Positions 17,786-26,258 of a stretch of DNA of 64,000 nucleotides are shown here, in pieces. Every line of letters starts with the position of its first letter. The stretch's first letter is position 1. Both the position numbers and the translations under genes were made by a program. The notes under the pieces were generated by a model. It made no database searches. It was not told where the DNA came from and worked only from the letters and a program-made list of their open reading frames with translations. The DNA comes from JANQJD01 sp965601685 (lineage in GTDB: Bacteria > Pseudomonadota > Alphaproteobacteria > Rhodospirillales > Rhodospirillaceae), in the NCBI GenBank assembly GCA_965601685.1, contig CBFCWI010000002.1, positions 124,001 to 188,000 on the forward strand, in the 5' to 3' direction.

Positions 17786-17875
17786 TGGCGGAGGGAGTGG
17801 GATTCGAACCCACGGTGTGCTTGCGCACACAACGGTTTTCGAGACCGCCCCAATCGACCACTCTGGCACCCCTCC
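17786..17875 (-). tRNA. tRNA-Ser (anticodon CGA)
   Basis: A 90-nt class II tRNA with a long variable arm and encoded CCA. The acceptor GGAGGGG pairs with TCCCTCC, the discriminator is G, the anticodon loop is CTCGAAA, and the T-arm has GGTTCGAATCC. It reads UCG serine codons. Confidence 0.96.
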
Positions 17876-17976
17876 TCCCGGCCGAGGGCACCAAGTGTAC
17901 CATACGGGCCCTAAACTCTGCAAACGCCGCTTATCCTGTCAAGGTCACTGAGCACGTAACGGTGAAACGCCGGGTC

Positions 17977-18051
17977 TGGTGCCGAAGCGGGGATTTGAAC
18001 CCCGGACCTACTGATTACGAATCAGGTGCTCTACCTCTGAGCTACTTCGGC
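17977..18051 (-). tRNA. tRNA-Thr (anticodon CGT)
   Basis: A 75-nt gene with encoded CCA. The acceptor starts GCCGAAG, the D-arm has AGCTCAG, the anticodon stem TGATT/AATCA region encloses CGT, and the T-arm has GGTTCAAATCC. It reads ACG threonine codons and lies about 100 bp from tRNA-Ser on the same strand. Confidence 0.96.
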
Positions 18052-18102
18052 ACTAGAGACAAATCGCATGGAACCCAGGAAGAGCATAACTTCTTTCTCT
18101 TC

Positions 18103-19515
18103 TTATACGCTGTAATAAAGCTGAAATTCTATGGGGTGTGGCGTGTGTTCGAAGCCATAAACATCCTCCCATTTTAGCTCTATATAGGAGTCTATGAAAG
18201 CCTGCGTGAAGACATCTCCTTTCAGCAGAAAGTCACAATCCTTCTCAAGTGTTTCTAGCGCTTGGCGCAGGCTACCGCACACTGTAGGGACCCCAACGAG
18301 TTCTTCCGGGGGTAGGTCATAGAGGTTTTTGTCCATGGGATCGCCCGGATGGATCTTGTTCTCTATGCCATCGATACCCGCCATAAGCATAGCAGCAAAG
18401 GCCAAATAAGGATTGGCAGCTGGGTCTGGGAAACGAACTTCGACTCTCTTGGCTTCTGGACTGACCGCATAGGGAATACGGCACGAAGCAGAGCGATTGC
18501 GGGCAGAATAGGCTAGTAGCACTGGGGCCTCAAATCCGGGGATCAAACGTTTGTAGCTGTTGGTAGTCGGATTAGTAAAAGCATTCAGCGCTCTCGCATG
18601 CTTGATAATACCACCTATGTAATATAGTGCTGTCTCCGATAGGTCAGCGTAGCCTGAGCCGCCGAAAAGATACTTATGACTATGATGCCAAAGTGACTGG
18701 TGCGTATGCATGCCAGAGCCATTATCACCGAGCACAGGCTTTGGCATGAATGTCGCTGTCTTGCCATAGGAAGCAGCTACGTTGTGTACGACATACTTGT
18801 AGATCTGCAAAAAATCAGCTGCACGAACCAGAGTTTCAAACTGCATCCCTAGCTCCATCTGAGACGGAGCTACTTCATGATGATGCTTTTCTATCGCAAG
18901 TCCCATATCCCCCATGACAGTCAGCATTTCAGCTCGCAAGTCCTGCATGGAATCAACTGGAGGAACGGGGAAATAGCCTCCCTTGACGGCAGGGCGATGT
19001 CCTGAGTTGCCTTCTGGAAACACCTTGCTACTGGCGTAAGGACCTTCCTCGGAGTCTATTTCGTAAAAAACCCTGTTCGTCTTCACTTCAAAGCGAACAT
19101 CCTCAAACACGAAGAATTCAGCCTCTGGTCCAAAATAAGCTGTATCCGCAATGCCAGTAGACGCTAAATACACCTCCGCCTTTTTAGCAATCGAACGCGG
19201 GTCGCGCTCATACATCTGCCCAGTGGAAGGTTCAATGATATCACAGAACAGGATCATCAGAGGCTGAGCAGCAAATGGATCCATGACAGCGGTTGCCAGA
19301 TCCGGTTTCAAGACCATGTCAGACTCATTAATGGTCTTCCAGCCGGAAATCGAGGAGCCATCAAACATGAAACCATCTATGAGGCTTTCTTCCTTGATTG
19401 TGCGGACGTGCTGAGCTGTATGTTGCCATTTCCCTTTCGGGTCAGTGAACCGAAGATCAACGTACTTGACGTCGTGTTCCTTGAGCATCTCCAAAACATG
19501 CTTAACATCTGACAT
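18103..19515 (-). CDS. glnA: Glutamine synthetase type I
   Basis: It makes glutamine from glutamate, ammonia and ATP, as a dodecamer. The 470-residue protein has the catalytic-domain signatures FDGSSISGW, EAEFFVF, KHHHEVAPSQ, NGSGMHTHQS and the NRSASCRIP ATP-binding segment. The Tyr in KNLYDLPPEE is the adenylylation site of this class, the target of GlnE, whose gene is at 61.6 kb. The start at 19515 (MSDVKHVLEML) is preferred over the longer frame to 19560. It lies 149 bp downstream of glnB on the same strand, the usual alphaproteobacterial glnBA order. Confidence 0.97.
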   Translation of the reverse strand: MSDVKHVLEMLKEHDVKYVDLRFTDPKGKWQHTAQHVRTIKEESLIDGFMFDGSSISGWKTINESDMVLKPDLATAVMDPFAAQPLMILFCDIIEPSTGQMYERDPRSIAKKAEVYLASTGIADTAYFGPEAEFFVFEDVRFEVKTNRVFYEIDSEEGPYASSKVFPEGNSGHRPAVKGGYFPVPPVDSMQDLRAEMLTVMGDMGLAIEKHHHEVAPSQMELGMQFETLVRAADFLQIYKYVVHNVAASYGKTATFMPKPVLGDNGSGMHTHQSLWHHSHKYLFGGSGYADLSETALYYIGGIIKHARALNAFTNPTTNSYKRLIPGFEAPVLLAYSARNRSASCRIPYAVSPEAKRVEVRFPDPAANPYLAFAAMLMAGIDGIENKIHPGDPMDKNLYDLPPEELVGVPTVCGSLRQALETLEKDCDFLLKGDVFTQAFIDSYIELKWEDVYGFEHTPHPIEFQLYYSV

Positions 19516-19664
19516 TGATTGCGTTCCCACGATTTTGTGACTGTCGTAATATCCCACCACGCCCTTGACGCGCGTGGGATCGCAAAATCATGACCCTCAT
19601 CCCTGAGGGAACCCCGCCTGAGTAGACGACCTACAACACATATACAACATGACCTCACCTCGCC

Positions 19665-20003
19665 TCAGATGGCATTTGCGCCACGCTCTCCAGTGCGGAT
19701 GCGAATAGCCTCTTCTATACTAGAAATAAAGATCTTGCCATCTCCGATACGGCCTGTATGTGCGATCTGTTGAATGGCTTCCACAGCTCGCTCGACTAGT
19801 CCATCATCCACAACGAGCTCAATCTTCACCTTAGGCAGGAAATCGACTACATATTCTGCCCCGCGATACAGCTCTGTGTGACCCTTTTGTCGCCCGAATC
19901 CCTTGGCTTCTGTTACTGTGATGCCTTGCATACCGATCTCATGCAGAGCTTCTTTCACTTCATCCAGCTTGAAGGGTTTAATAACCGCCTCGATCTTTTT
20001 CAT
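19665..20003 (-). CDS. glnB: Nitrogen regulatory protein P-II
   Basis: PII senses 2-oxoglutarate, ATP/ADP and, through uridylylation, glutamine, and signals to GlnE and NtrB. The 112-residue protein is full length. The T-loop carries the Tyr uridylylation site in RGAEYVVDF, and the B-loop TGRIGDGKIF is intact. It is first in the glnB-glnA unit. A plausible sigma-70 promoter lies about 75 bp upstream, and AGGAGA precedes the ATG. No sigma-54 site was recognised. Confidence 0.97.
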   Translation of the reverse strand: MKKIEAVIKPFKLDEVKEALHEIGMQGITVTEAKGFGRQKGHTELYRGAEYVVDFLPKVKIELVVDDGLVERAVEAIQQIAHTGRIGDGKIFISSIEEAIRIRTGERGANAI

Positions 20004-20076
20004 AATCTCTGGGATCTCCTGCTATGGAGAAAAGTCCAGTCCTTCCCACATGAATTGGGCTCCAAAGGCATGTGAT

Positions 20077-20106
20077 TCTATAGCACGGAACACGTTGCTC
20101 ATGCAA
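20077..20106 (-). promoter_or_regulatory. Candidate sigma-70 promoter for glnB-glnA
   Basis: On the minus strand TTGCAT and TATAGA are separated by 18 bp, about 75-100 bp upstream of the glnB start. This is assigned from hexamer match only. Confidence 0.4.
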
Positions 20107-20172
20107 TGAATGCTCAGGGAGACTTTTCCTCTGGGAGACTGTTACATCTTCTCGCGTTCATCATAATGTTGA

Positions 20173-20874
20173 TCATGTGTCATTCGTTGCATAGTGCCGT
20201 CTTAAACGCTGAACCAGCCCTGTCAGCCAGATGCTGGAGTGTTGCTGTTCCTGCGGCGGATGAAATGTCTCCTCTGCTGGCAACACAGGTGAGACAGTAG
20301 ACGCTGCCCTTAAGGCTTGCAGGCGAGCGATCATTCTGGGTGAATCCCACGTGGCCTCTCCTTCGAGACGGGCTACGACTCGGCCTGTGGCTTGCAAGAT
20401 ATAAGTAGAGGGTAACCCTTGCATCCCCAGCGCTTGAGCGAGCCGGCCGCGCGGATCGTGATAGAGCCCGAGTCCAGTTAACCCCTCCCGGACCAGAAAA
20501 GCTTGTGCTTGCTCAAGAGTGGCATCTTCTGAAATAGCGAGCACAGTGATACCAGCTACAGCCTGACGTAGACGGTTCAGGGATGGCATCTCTCTTATAC
20601 ATGGTAAACACCATGTAGCCCATAAATTAACGACTGTAAGAGGTCCTTTTGCGCGTTCAGCGAGTGTTACTTGATGGCCGTCTTGTGTCAGGATGCTTAC
20701 ATCGGGAACTGGTTGCGGTGGATCCAGTGGGATGAGAATGCCAGTCTGCTGGGGGCGACTGCGATCGGCAGGCAGTTCTTGCGTGCCAGTGCACCATAAT
20801 GCTACACTGAAGGAAGTAATTGTGAGAGTTGTTGCTATGATCATCCCGAGAAGAAGCGTAATCCGCTTGCTCAT
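20173..20874 (-). CDS. TlpA-like membrane-anchored thioredoxin
   Basis: This protein has one N-terminal membrane helix (about residues 5-27) and a periplasmic thioredoxin domain with the active site WCLPC at residues 88-92, followed by a GLPSTYIL cis-Pro segment. TlpA proteins reduce disulfides of apo-oxidase subunits or cytochrome c maturation partners. The position next to argH is the usual one for alphaproteobacterial TlpA. It is divergent from argH with a 79-bp spacer. The start at 20874 is chosen to begin just before the membrane helix. The C-terminal 40 residues look unstructured and polar. Confidence 0.88.
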   Translation of the reverse strand: MSKRITLLLGMIIATTLTITSFSVALWCTGTQELPADRSRPQQTGILIPLDPPQPVPDVSILTQDGHQVTLAERAKGPLTVVNLWATWCLPCIREMPSLNRLRQAVAGITVLAISEDATLEQAQAFLVREGLTGLGLYHDPRGRLAQALGMQGLPSTYILQATGRVVARLEGEATWDSPRMIARLQALRAASTVSPVLPAEETFHPPQEQQHSSIWLTGLVQRLRRHYATNDT

Positions 20875-20953
20875 CTGATTGCTCGCCATTCTTAAAATTT
20901 TTCTTACAAAACACGCCTGTGCACTGCGTAGGCCATCCCAGAGTGGTAGTCTA

Positions 20954-22360
20954 ATGACTGATTATCAAAGCGAAGCCCCCAGGAATCCCATCTGGGGGGG
21001 GCGTTTCTCTGCCAGTCCAACAGAGATCATGGCGCGTATCAACCTTTCCATCGATTTCGACAAAAGGCTTCATACACAGGATATCCGTGCTTCTCGAACT
21101 CACTGCGCCATGTTGATGGCCCAGGGTATCATATCATCCGAAGATGGTATTGGTATTCTGCGAGGACTGGAGCAGATTGCGCAGGAGATCAGCGATGGCC
21201 GCTTCATCTTTAGGACAACATTCGAAGATATCCACATGAATGTGGAGGCTCGATTGGCTGAACTGATCGGTTCGGCGGCAGCCGGCCGTCTCCACACCGC
21301 TCGCTCACGCAATGACCAGGTAGCAACTGATTTTCGCTTATGGGTGCGCGATGCCATCGACAATATTGATCAGGCTCAAGTCCGCTTACAAACGTCTCTC
21401 CTAGATCAGGCTGAACGCCATGCTGCTACCGTCATGCCTGGTTTCACTCACTTGCAGGCAGCACAACCGATTACATTTGGCCATCATCTGATGGCCTACG
21501 TCGAGATGATTGGGCGCGATCGCAGCCGTCTAGCGGATACCCGCAGGCGACTGAATGAGTGCCCACTTGGAGCAGCGGCTCTGGCTGGCACATCGTTTCC
21601 TATCGACCGCCACCGCACAGCAATGGAACTGGGGTTCGATAGGCCATGTGTTAACTCCATAGATGCAGTCTCAGACCGGGATTTCGCCATTGAATTCCTA
21701 TCAGACGCAGTACTGTGTGCTATACACCTGTCACGGCTAGCGGAAGAGCTGGTACTGTGGTCTTCAATAGCATTCCGTTTCATCAAGCTCTCCGATGGTT
21801 TTACCACTGGTAGCTCAATTATGCCACAGAAACGCAACCCAGATGCTGCAGAACTGGTAAGAGCAAAATCTGGGCGTGTTATAGGAGCTCTACATTCCTT
21901 ATTAGTAGTTATGAAGGGGCTACCGCTCGCCTACGTTAAGGATATGCAAGAGGATAAGGAACCGGTGTTCGAGGCAGCCGATACTTTAGTCCTATGCCTC
22001 ATAGCTATGGCGGGTATGATCACGGACATGCAGGTGAACACAGATTCCATGCGAGCTGCTTGCGTTGCTGGCGACCTCACAGCGACAGATCTCGCCGACT
22101 GGCTGGTACGGGTAGTACGCATGCCGTTTCGGCAAGCACACTATGTCACTGGCTGCCTGGTCCTGTTGGCAGAAGAACGAGGGTGCGCACTCACAACCTT
22201 ACCGCTCGCTGACATGCAGACAGTGGAGCCGTCTATTACTGCTGATGTATACCAGGTACTCAGTGTGGACAACTCTGTGACTAGTCGTACCAGTTTTGGC
22301 GGTACATCTCCATTAAATGTTCTCTCTGCAGTATCGGATGCGCGGAATCGCTTTCTTTGA
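20954..22360 (+). CDS. argH: Argininosuccinate lyase
   Basis: It cleaves argininosuccinate to arginine and fumarate in the last step of arginine synthesis. The 468-residue protein carries the fumarase-superfamily signature GSSIMPQKRNPD and the N-terminal motif WGGRF, plus RSRNDQVATDFRLW. The ATG at 20954 (MTDYQSEAP) is chosen over the longer frame to 20879, whose first 25 residues are unlike the family. It is followed after 5 bases by a tiny lipoprotein gene. Confidence 0.96.
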   Translation: MTDYQSEAPRNPIWGGRFSASPTEIMARINLSIDFDKRLHTQDIRASRTHCAMLMAQGIISSEDGIGILRGLEQIAQEISDGRFIFRTTFEDIHMNVEARLAELIGSAAAGRLHTARSRNDQVATDFRLWVRDAIDNIDQAQVRLQTSLLDQAERHAATVMPGFTHLQAAQPITFGHHLMAYVEMIGRDRSRLADTRRRLNECPLGAAALAGTSFPIDRHRTAMELGFDRPCVNSIDAVSDRDFAIEFLSDAVLCAIHLSRLAEELVLWSSIAFRFIKLSDGFTTGSSIMPQKRNPDAAELVRAKSGRVIGALHSLLVVMKGLPLAYVKDMQEDKEPVFEAADTLVLCLIAMAGMITDMQVNTDSMRAACVAGDLTATDLADWLVRVVRMPFRQAHYVTGCLVLLAEERGCALTTLPLADMQTVEPSITADVYQVLSVDNSVTSRTSFGGTSPLNVLSAVSDARNRFL

Positions 22361-22365
22361 GAGAG

Positions 22366-22491
22366 ATGAAAGGTCTTTCAATTGTGCTATTTATAATAGT
22401 GATTCTCATTGTCCTTTCCTCTTGTGGGAGAAAAAATTCTCCGTTGCCACCACCTGGTAGCCCATACCCGCGTACCTATCCGGAACGCTAA
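22366..22491 (+). CDS. lptM: LptM-like small lipoprotein
   Basis: This 41-residue protein has a hydrophobic signal segment and a lipobox LSSC with the lipidated Cys at residue 20, followed by GRKNSPLPPPG and a YPRTYP tail. The short CGRKG-PLPPPG-type pattern and the position directly after argH match the alphaproteobacterial relatives of LptM (formerly YifL), which helps the LPS translocon LptD mature. The gene starts 5 bases after the argH stop, with GAGAG before the ATG, so it is co-transcribed. In many relatives lysA follows; here a convergent bolA is found instead. Confidence 0.75.
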   Translation: MKGLSIVLFIIVILIVLSSCGRKNSPLPPPGSPYPRTYPER

Positions 22492-22531
22492 AACCTACCA
22501 GATTCTTCCACACCACCTTGCATTGCCCCAA

Positions 22532-22828
22532 CTACAGGGCTCTGGAAGTTCGTACGATGCTTTCTTCGTCCGGTGTGAGGGTCTGCATAGACAAGGCATG
22601 AATCTGATCGTGCAATTCACTTCTCAGTAAATCATAGATCATCCGCTGACGCGCTATTTGCGGCATGCCGTTGAATCGTTCAGAGACAATCACCAACCGA
22701 AAATGACTCTCACCACGCGAGTCACCGTCAGCGTGACCGTGATGACGATCAGATTCGTCTATGATGCTCAGATAGCTTGGCGCCAGCGCTGTTGTTAGTT
22801 TTTGCTCGATACGATCGAAAACGCGCAT
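22532..22828 (-). CDS. bolA: BolA family protein
   Basis: BolA proteins pair with monothiol glutaredoxins in Fe-S cluster trafficking and in stress or shape control. The 98-residue product has the family core ESHFRLVIVSERFNGMPQIARQRMIYDLL with the conserved RF and R.R motifs, followed by LHDQIHALSMQTLTP. The ATG at 22828 (MRVFDRI) is favoured over the TTG upstream. The glycine- and histidine-rich loop (HHGHADGDSRG) may hold the metal ligands. It is convergent with lptM. Confidence 0.92.
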   Translation of the reverse strand: MRVFDRIEQKLTTALAPSYLSIIDESDRHHGHADGDSRGESHFRLVIVSERFNGMPQIARQRMIYDLLRSELHDQIHALSMQTLTPDEESIVRTSRAL

Positions 22829-22899
22829 TGCTCTCACTTTCAAATTTTCTGGAGGTCTCGCATACGAGGGAGTGTTCTGTCAAGGTTGAGATCTGGTCA

Positions 22900-22933
22900 C
22901 GATCTGTCGTAGTCTCGACAGTCCGTCAGATCG
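22900..22933. repeat. Nested inverted repeats upstream of prfB
   Basis: Outer arms CGATCTG (22900-22906) and CAGATCG (22927-22933) enclose inner arms CTGTCG (22904-22909) and CGACAG (22916-22921). It lies 35 bp before the prfB start. The function is unknown; it may be an RNA hairpin in the leader. Confidence 0.4.
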
Positions 22934-22967
22934 GTCTTTGTGGTATTTGTTGGGAAAGAGGACTCCG

Positions 22968-24114
22968 ATGCGTGCTGAAGTGGATGCCCTGAATGCCATG
23001 ATTAACCAGTCATTCGCGCTGCTTAGGAGGTATCTTTGACTGGGATCATGCACTCGCTCGCCTTGCTACACTGAATACCTGCGCAGAAAACCCTTCCCTG
23101 TGGGACAATCCAGCTGCGGCACAGGCAGTTATGCGCGAGCGTACCAGGCTGGAGGAGATCATTACTGAGTGCCGCACATTGGAGGAGGAACAGGCAGACA
23201 TCATGGCATTCCTTGCACTAGCCGAAGCAGAAGGTGACGATTCCATAGTTGAGGAGGTGGAACAGCAGCTGCGTATCTTATGTGACAAAGTCCAAATCAG
23301 GAAACTGGAAGCTTTGCTGTCTGGTGAGGCTGATGGGAATGATTGCTTCCTGGAAGTCCACGCAGGTGCTGGTGGAACTGAGGCTCAGGACTGGGCTGAA
23401 ATGTTGCTGCGTATGTACGGCCGCTGGGCAGAATCGAGAGGATTCAAGGTCTTCTTGCTGGAAGAGAGCCCAGGCGAGGAAGCCGGTCTAAAGTCAGCTA
23501 CCATTCAGGTAGCCGGCCGGCGTGCCTATGGCTGGCTCAAGACAGAAAGCGGCGTGCACAGACTCGTGCGTATCTCGCCGTTTGATGCTTCCGCCCGTCG
23601 CCATACCAGTTTTTGTTCTGTGTGGGTTTATCCAGTGGTAGATGAGACCATTGCGATTGAGATTGCCGAAAAAGATTGCCGGGTTGATACCTACCGTGCC
23701 TCTGGGGCTGGTGGCCAGCATGTTAACAAAACCGATAGTGCGGTTCGCATCACACATTTACCCACTAGTATTGTGGTCCAGTGCCAGAGTGAGCGTTCAC
23801 AACATCAAAACCGGGCTAAGGCATGGACCATGCTGAAGGCGCGTCTTTACGAACGGGAACTACGAAAGCGGGAAGAAGCGGCCACTGCTCAGGCTGAAGT
23901 GAAAACGGATATAGGTTGGGGACGCCAAATCCGGTCCTATGTCTTGCAACCGTACCAGATGGTCAAGGACCTACGCACAGGTGTCGAGACAGCAGACACT
24001 CAGGGCGTGCTCAACGGTAAGATTGATCGTTTCACATCAGCGGCTCTAGCCTCGCGGGTTGAAAGCAGGGCCGGAGAGCAGAGAACCAACCATGAGGCTG
24101 AACAACGAACTTAG
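22968..24114 (+). CDS. prfB: Peptide chain release factor 2 (programmed +1 frameshift)
   Basis: RF2 releases the nascent chain at UGA and UAA. The coding sequence is in two frames: 22968-23036 and 23038-24114, joined by skipping T23037. At the join the sequence is AGGAGG (23025-23030), TAT, CTT, TGA C, the same layout as the E. coli autoregulatory site: an internal Shine-Dalgarno-like element, then CTT followed by the in-frame UGA. The product is about 381 residues. It has the tripeptide SPF (RISPFDAS) that reads UGA/UAA and the catalytic GGQ in GAGGQHVNKTDS. Low RF2 levels would favour the frameshift and so raise RF2. The last 15 residues extend past the usual end and overlap the next frame. 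Confidence 0.95.
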
Positions 24115-24127
24115 AAGAAGAGGCTCA

Positions 24128-24973
24128 ATGCAGCGCAATGCTCTTGAAAACATGTTAATACATTGGCTACTGTGGCCTATGGTTGCCGGCATGGGTGGCT
24201 ATGCCATGCTTGTGGGGGTTATGCATACTATGCAGCGCTCCTTCATGTATTATCCACATCCAATCATGACCTCACCAGTAGAATCAGGCGTACCAGAAAT
24301 GCAGGCGGTTCACCTGTCGTCTAGTGATGCTCTGACCCTGACAAGCTGGTATGCGCCACCCCGCGCCGGACAACCGACAGTGCTATATTGCCACGGCAAC
24401 GCCGGTAATATCGCGACGCGGGCGTTCAAAGTCAAACCGTTTCTGAAAGATGGCTATGGCGTCATCCTAGTCGGCTATCGCGGCTATGGTGCTAACCCTG
24501 GCGCACCCACTGAAGCAGGCCTGTATGCTGATGCTCAAGCGGCTCTTCGTTACCTGCTAACCCAAGGTATTGTACAAGATCATATAGTTATCTATGGAGA
24601 GTCCCTTGGTTCTGGCATAGCAGTGCACTTAGCGACTGTATATCACCCGGGAGCTCTGATTCTAGAAGCGCCGTTCACGTCTGCTATCGATGTTGCTCAG
24701 CTAACTTACTGGTATTTGCCTGTACAGCAATTGATGAAGGATCGTTTCGACTCTATTAACCGTATTCGGCACGTCAATGCACCTGTGCTGATGCTGCATG
24801 GCAAGAGGGATGGCGTGGTTCCCATTACACTGGGTAAACGCTTATTTGCAGCTGCCGTTGATCCCAAGGAGTTTGCCACCTTTCCTGATGGCATGCATGC
24901 TGACTTACATGAACACGGTGCGGCTAGCCGTGCTCTTGATTTCATCAGGCGCCATATCAGAATGGGCCGATAG
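24128..24973 (+). CDS. Alpha/beta hydrolase (BEM46/YfhR-like)
   Basis: A serine hydrolase with an N-terminal membrane anchor (about residues 15-35 of the 281-residue form) and a catalytic domain. Visible motifs are the oxyanion segment YCHGNAGN, the nucleophile elbow GESLGSG, GKRDGVVP holding the catalytic Asp, and the His in GMHADLHEH. This layout is that of the BEM46/ABHD13-like group, whose substrates are mostly unknown. The ATG at 24128 is chosen because AGAGG precedes it and the first 23 residues of the longer frame overlap prfB. It lies 13 bp after the prfB stop and ends 4 bp from the convergent ctaB. Confidence 0.85.
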   Translation: MQRNALENMLIHWLLWPMVAGMGGYAMLVGVMHTMQRSFMYYPHPIMTSPVESGVPEMQAVHLSSSDALTLTSWYAPPRAGQPTVLYCHGNAGNIATRAFKVKPFLKDGYGVILVGYRGYGANPGAPTEAGLYADAQAALRYLLTQGIVQDHIVIYGESLGSGIAVHLATVYHPGALILEAPFTSAIDVAQLTYWYLPVQQLMKDRFDSINRIRHVNAPVLMLHGKRDGVVPITLGKRLFAAAVDPKEFATFPDGMHADLHEHGAASRALDFIRRHIRMGR

Positions 24974-24977
24974 GGGT

Positions 24978-25880
24978 TTATGGCAAGAGCAGGTGTTTAT
25001 CTGCCAGTACAGAGAGGAACACGCCCAACAGATATTGCATAGAACCAAGAAAGGTCATGCGGGCCATGGCTTGATTCTGTGCCAGTAACAGTCTAAAATT
25101 GATCCACATAAACCATACACCTAGAAAGAGAACACTGACACCGTACCAATGCCCTAATTCCCCTACGAGCCACGGCAACAGAGATGAGCTCACCAGCAGC
25201 AGGCTATTGACAAAGATATAAGAAACTGTTCGCTTTTCCCCAATGAGACACGGCAGCATCGGCACGTTTGCTCTCTGGTAGTCTTCCTTGAGCAGGATGG
25301 CAAGCGCCCAGAAATGAGAGGGTGTCCATAGGAATAGAGTGAGTGCTAAAAGCCATGGTAATAGCCAGATGGTAGGGTCTACGGCTGCGGCACCGGCTAG
25401 TACGGCGAAGCTCCCGGCAGCACCGCCAATGACGATGTTGAGCCATGTACGCCGCTTCAACCATACAGTGTATACAATACCATAGAAAAATACACCTAAA
25501 AGTAAATGCATGGCTACTACCCAGTTGAAGGTGGTCACGGCCAGACTGAGCCCTGCCAGCAGGAGAGCTGCTGCCAGCCACAGCACAAGCCTAGGCCGCT
25601 CCACAACCCCGGCCGCCAGCGGACGATGAGCCGTACGGCTCATCAGGCGGTCGATATCGCGGTCATAGAAATGGTTGAAGATTGATGAACTTGCTGAGCC
25701 CAGCAGCATGGCCAGCGCTAACATAGCTAGATGTGGCCCATTGACCTGATTAGCAACAGCTAGATAGCCGATGACAGACGTTAAGGCGATCGTTACGCCG
25801 ATCCGCAACTTCAGAAGCTGCAGGAGGCTTCTGACTGTCAAGACCGATTCTCCTATCTTCATTATGCCCGCTGTGCTCAC
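24978..25880 (-). CDS. ctaB: Protoheme IX farnesyltransferase (heme O synthase)
   Basis: It transfers farnesyl to heme b to give heme o, the precursor of heme a for terminal oxidases. The 300-residue membrane protein has nine or so hydrophobic segments and the prenyltransferase motif NHFYDRDIDRLMSRT, followed by RPLAAG. The LFLWTPSHFWALAI segment and DYQRANVPMLP are hallmarks of heme O synthases and distinguish it from UbiA. The GTG at 25880 is supported by AGGAGG just upstream (25887-25892, minus strand); ATG at 25862 is an alternative. No oxidase subunit gene is adjacent. Confidence 0.93.
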   Translation of the reverse strand: MSTAGIMKIGESVLTVRSLLQLLKLRIGVTIALTSVIGYLAVANQVNGPHLAMLALAMLLGSASSSIFNHFYDRDIDRLMSRTAHRPLAAGVVERPRLVLWLAAALLLAGLSLAVTTFNWVVAMHLLLGVFFYGIVYTVWLKRRTWLNIVIGGAAGSFAVLAGAAAVDPTIWLLPWLLALTLFLWTPSHFWALAILLKEDYQRANVPMLPCLIGEKRTVSYIFVNSLLLVSSSLLPWLVGELGHWYGVSVLFLGVWFMWINFRLLLAQNQAMARMTFLGSMQYLLGVFLSVLADKHLLLP

Positions 25881-26258
25881 CCACGTCCTCCTCTCTCATC
25901 TGGTTTGCGCTGTTGCTAGAGTTCACAATGCAGTTTTCAGCCAAATTGGCTGATGACGACCTCCATAACAGGGCCAGCTCTACTATGCTCCCAAGCAGGA
26001 AGACGTGTCGAGCAGAGGCGCCCCCTCCAGTTCACGAGAACTGTAAGCAATCCGTAAACGTGCAACCCCTTTGCAGAAGGTTAGCTCGCTTTTCAAGCAA
26101 CGTTGTCTGGCAGCACAGCGAGTAAACTGTTAACATCTTACTGTTGCATCTGCACTGAGTTTCTGTTGCATCTGTACCGAGTTTCATCTATCTCCTCATC
26201 CTACTTTCCTTCGCTGGGATTCGGATTCCCCTCGCGGGGGACATGACGCGGGAAAACT
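25881..26258. other. Spacer upstream of the acyl-CoA dehydrogenase
   Basis: This 378-bp region holds no supportable gene. It contains the 22-bp tandem duplication at 26141-26184. A 64-codon minus-strand frame overlaps the ctaB start region but has no family features. Confidence 0.55.
26141..26184. repeat. 22-bp imperfect tandem duplication
   Basis: Two adjacent 22-bp units (26141-26162 and 26163-26184) start CTGTTGCATCTG and end GAGTTT, with 20 of 22 bases identical. It lies about 75 bp before the acyl-CoA dehydrogenase start. Confidence 0.75.

Noticed and set aside
22981..23040. Possible pseudogene or sequencing error in prfB because of the in-frame TGA
   Set aside because: The AGGAGG-TAT-CTT-TGA-C arrangement is the known programmed frameshift, so the gene is intact.
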